DNA of 33,679 bases from Lachnospiraceae bacterium. GTDB lineage: Bacteria > Bacillota > Clostridia > Lachnospirales > Lachnospiraceae. The DNA is taken from the NCBI GenBank assembly GCA_017463225.1, contig JAFTPO010000024.1:1-33679 (forward strand), in the 5' to 3' direction. The notes under the pieces are model-generated. The model had not been told where the DNA came from. It saw only the letters and a list, made by a program, of their open reading frames with translations, and searched no databases. This document shows positions 33,598-33,679 of this stretch, in pieces (positions within the stretch are counted from its first letter, which is position 1; the number at the start of each line of letters is the position of its first letter). Made by a program: the position numbers and the translations under genes.

Positions 33598-33679
33598 ATG
33601 GCAAAATATTCATTTGAATTTAAAAAGCAAATGGTTCTTGAATATTTATCTCGTGGAGGAGGCTCTAACTTTTTAGCAA
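33598..33679 (+). CDS. IS3-family transposase OrfA, N-terminal fragment
   Basis: The first 27 codons encode MAKYSFEFKKQMVLEYL and then SRGGGSNFLA, the start of an IS3-type OrfA helix-turn-helix protein that binds the element's ends. The ATG at 33598 is 10 nt after GGGAGG. The rest, and any OrfB, lies outside the window. Confidence 0.75.
   Translation, partial: MAKYSFEFKKQMVLEYLSRGGGSNFLA

Larger units (their letters stand above)
33541..33679 (+). mobile_element. Left end of an IS3-family element (partial)
   Basis: Begins with TGAACCGACCCCCAAAAGTT, matching the TG start and sequence style of IS3/IS150-group terminal repeats, and contains the start of an orfA. The element continues beyond the window. 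Confidence 0.75.

Overview
The window looks like a chromosomal segment of a low-GC Gram-positive anaerobe, most plausibly a Lachnospiraceae relative (Butyrivibrio / Lachnospira / Roseburia type). This rests on the gene content (rubrerythrin, stand-alone FruK, SpoVB-like flippase, a DUF6512-like membrane protein), strong AGGAGG-type ribosome binding sites and AT-rich intergenic DNA. No rRNA or tRNA gene was recognised.

Region 1 (1-7441, all minus strand) is a tandem array of five paralogous lipoproteins, each starting with a signal peptide, a lipobox Cys and a C-x(1-3)-K(K)-x-VDY motif, plus one PEBP-like lipoprotein. They form three transcription units: 7294>5180, 4681>1897 and 1676>1. Each unit starts with the same cassette: the terminator of the preceding unit, then two or three 11-bp direct repeats (GATACATTTCN), then a -10 box about 22-23 bp downstream. 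This looks like one response-regulator regulon copied together with its genes. The leader of the middle unit is about 390 nt long and carries four copies of a 33-nt hairpin plus a 21-codon mini-ORF. A GC-rich 116-nt interrupted palindrome follows the middle unit.

Region 2 (7442-16290) is housekeeping: fruK; an operon zinc-ribbon protein-pheA-Fur-like regulator-exonuclease III; a Nudix hydrolase; on the plus strand a DUF6512-like membrane protein and a membrane diguanylate cyclase; then rubrerythrin, a polysaccharide flippase and a low-molecular-weight tyrosine phosphatase on the minus strand.

Region 3 (16400-24243) is a restriction operon on the minus strand: XRE regulator, HsdM fused to a half-HsdS, HsdR and a DUF262/DUF1524 GmrSD-like protein, driven by one clear promoter with a possible operator.

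Region 4 (24325-33679) is a visibly AT-rich accessory region: a five-TM membrane protein, a nonsense-interrupted remnant of a larger protein, a zinc-knuckle protein with a possible nuclease domain (DUF1173-like), and a 663-aa fusion of a phospholipase-D/HKD nuclease domain to a P-loop ATPase. An IS30-family element with a 14-bp direct repeat, an AAA/DUF4143 ATPase with a repeated upstream motif, and the left end of an IS3-family element follow. The HKD-ATPase protein with its zinc-knuckle partner is the best candidate for an uncharacterised defence or mobile-element system; that role is inferred from domains and neighbourhood only.
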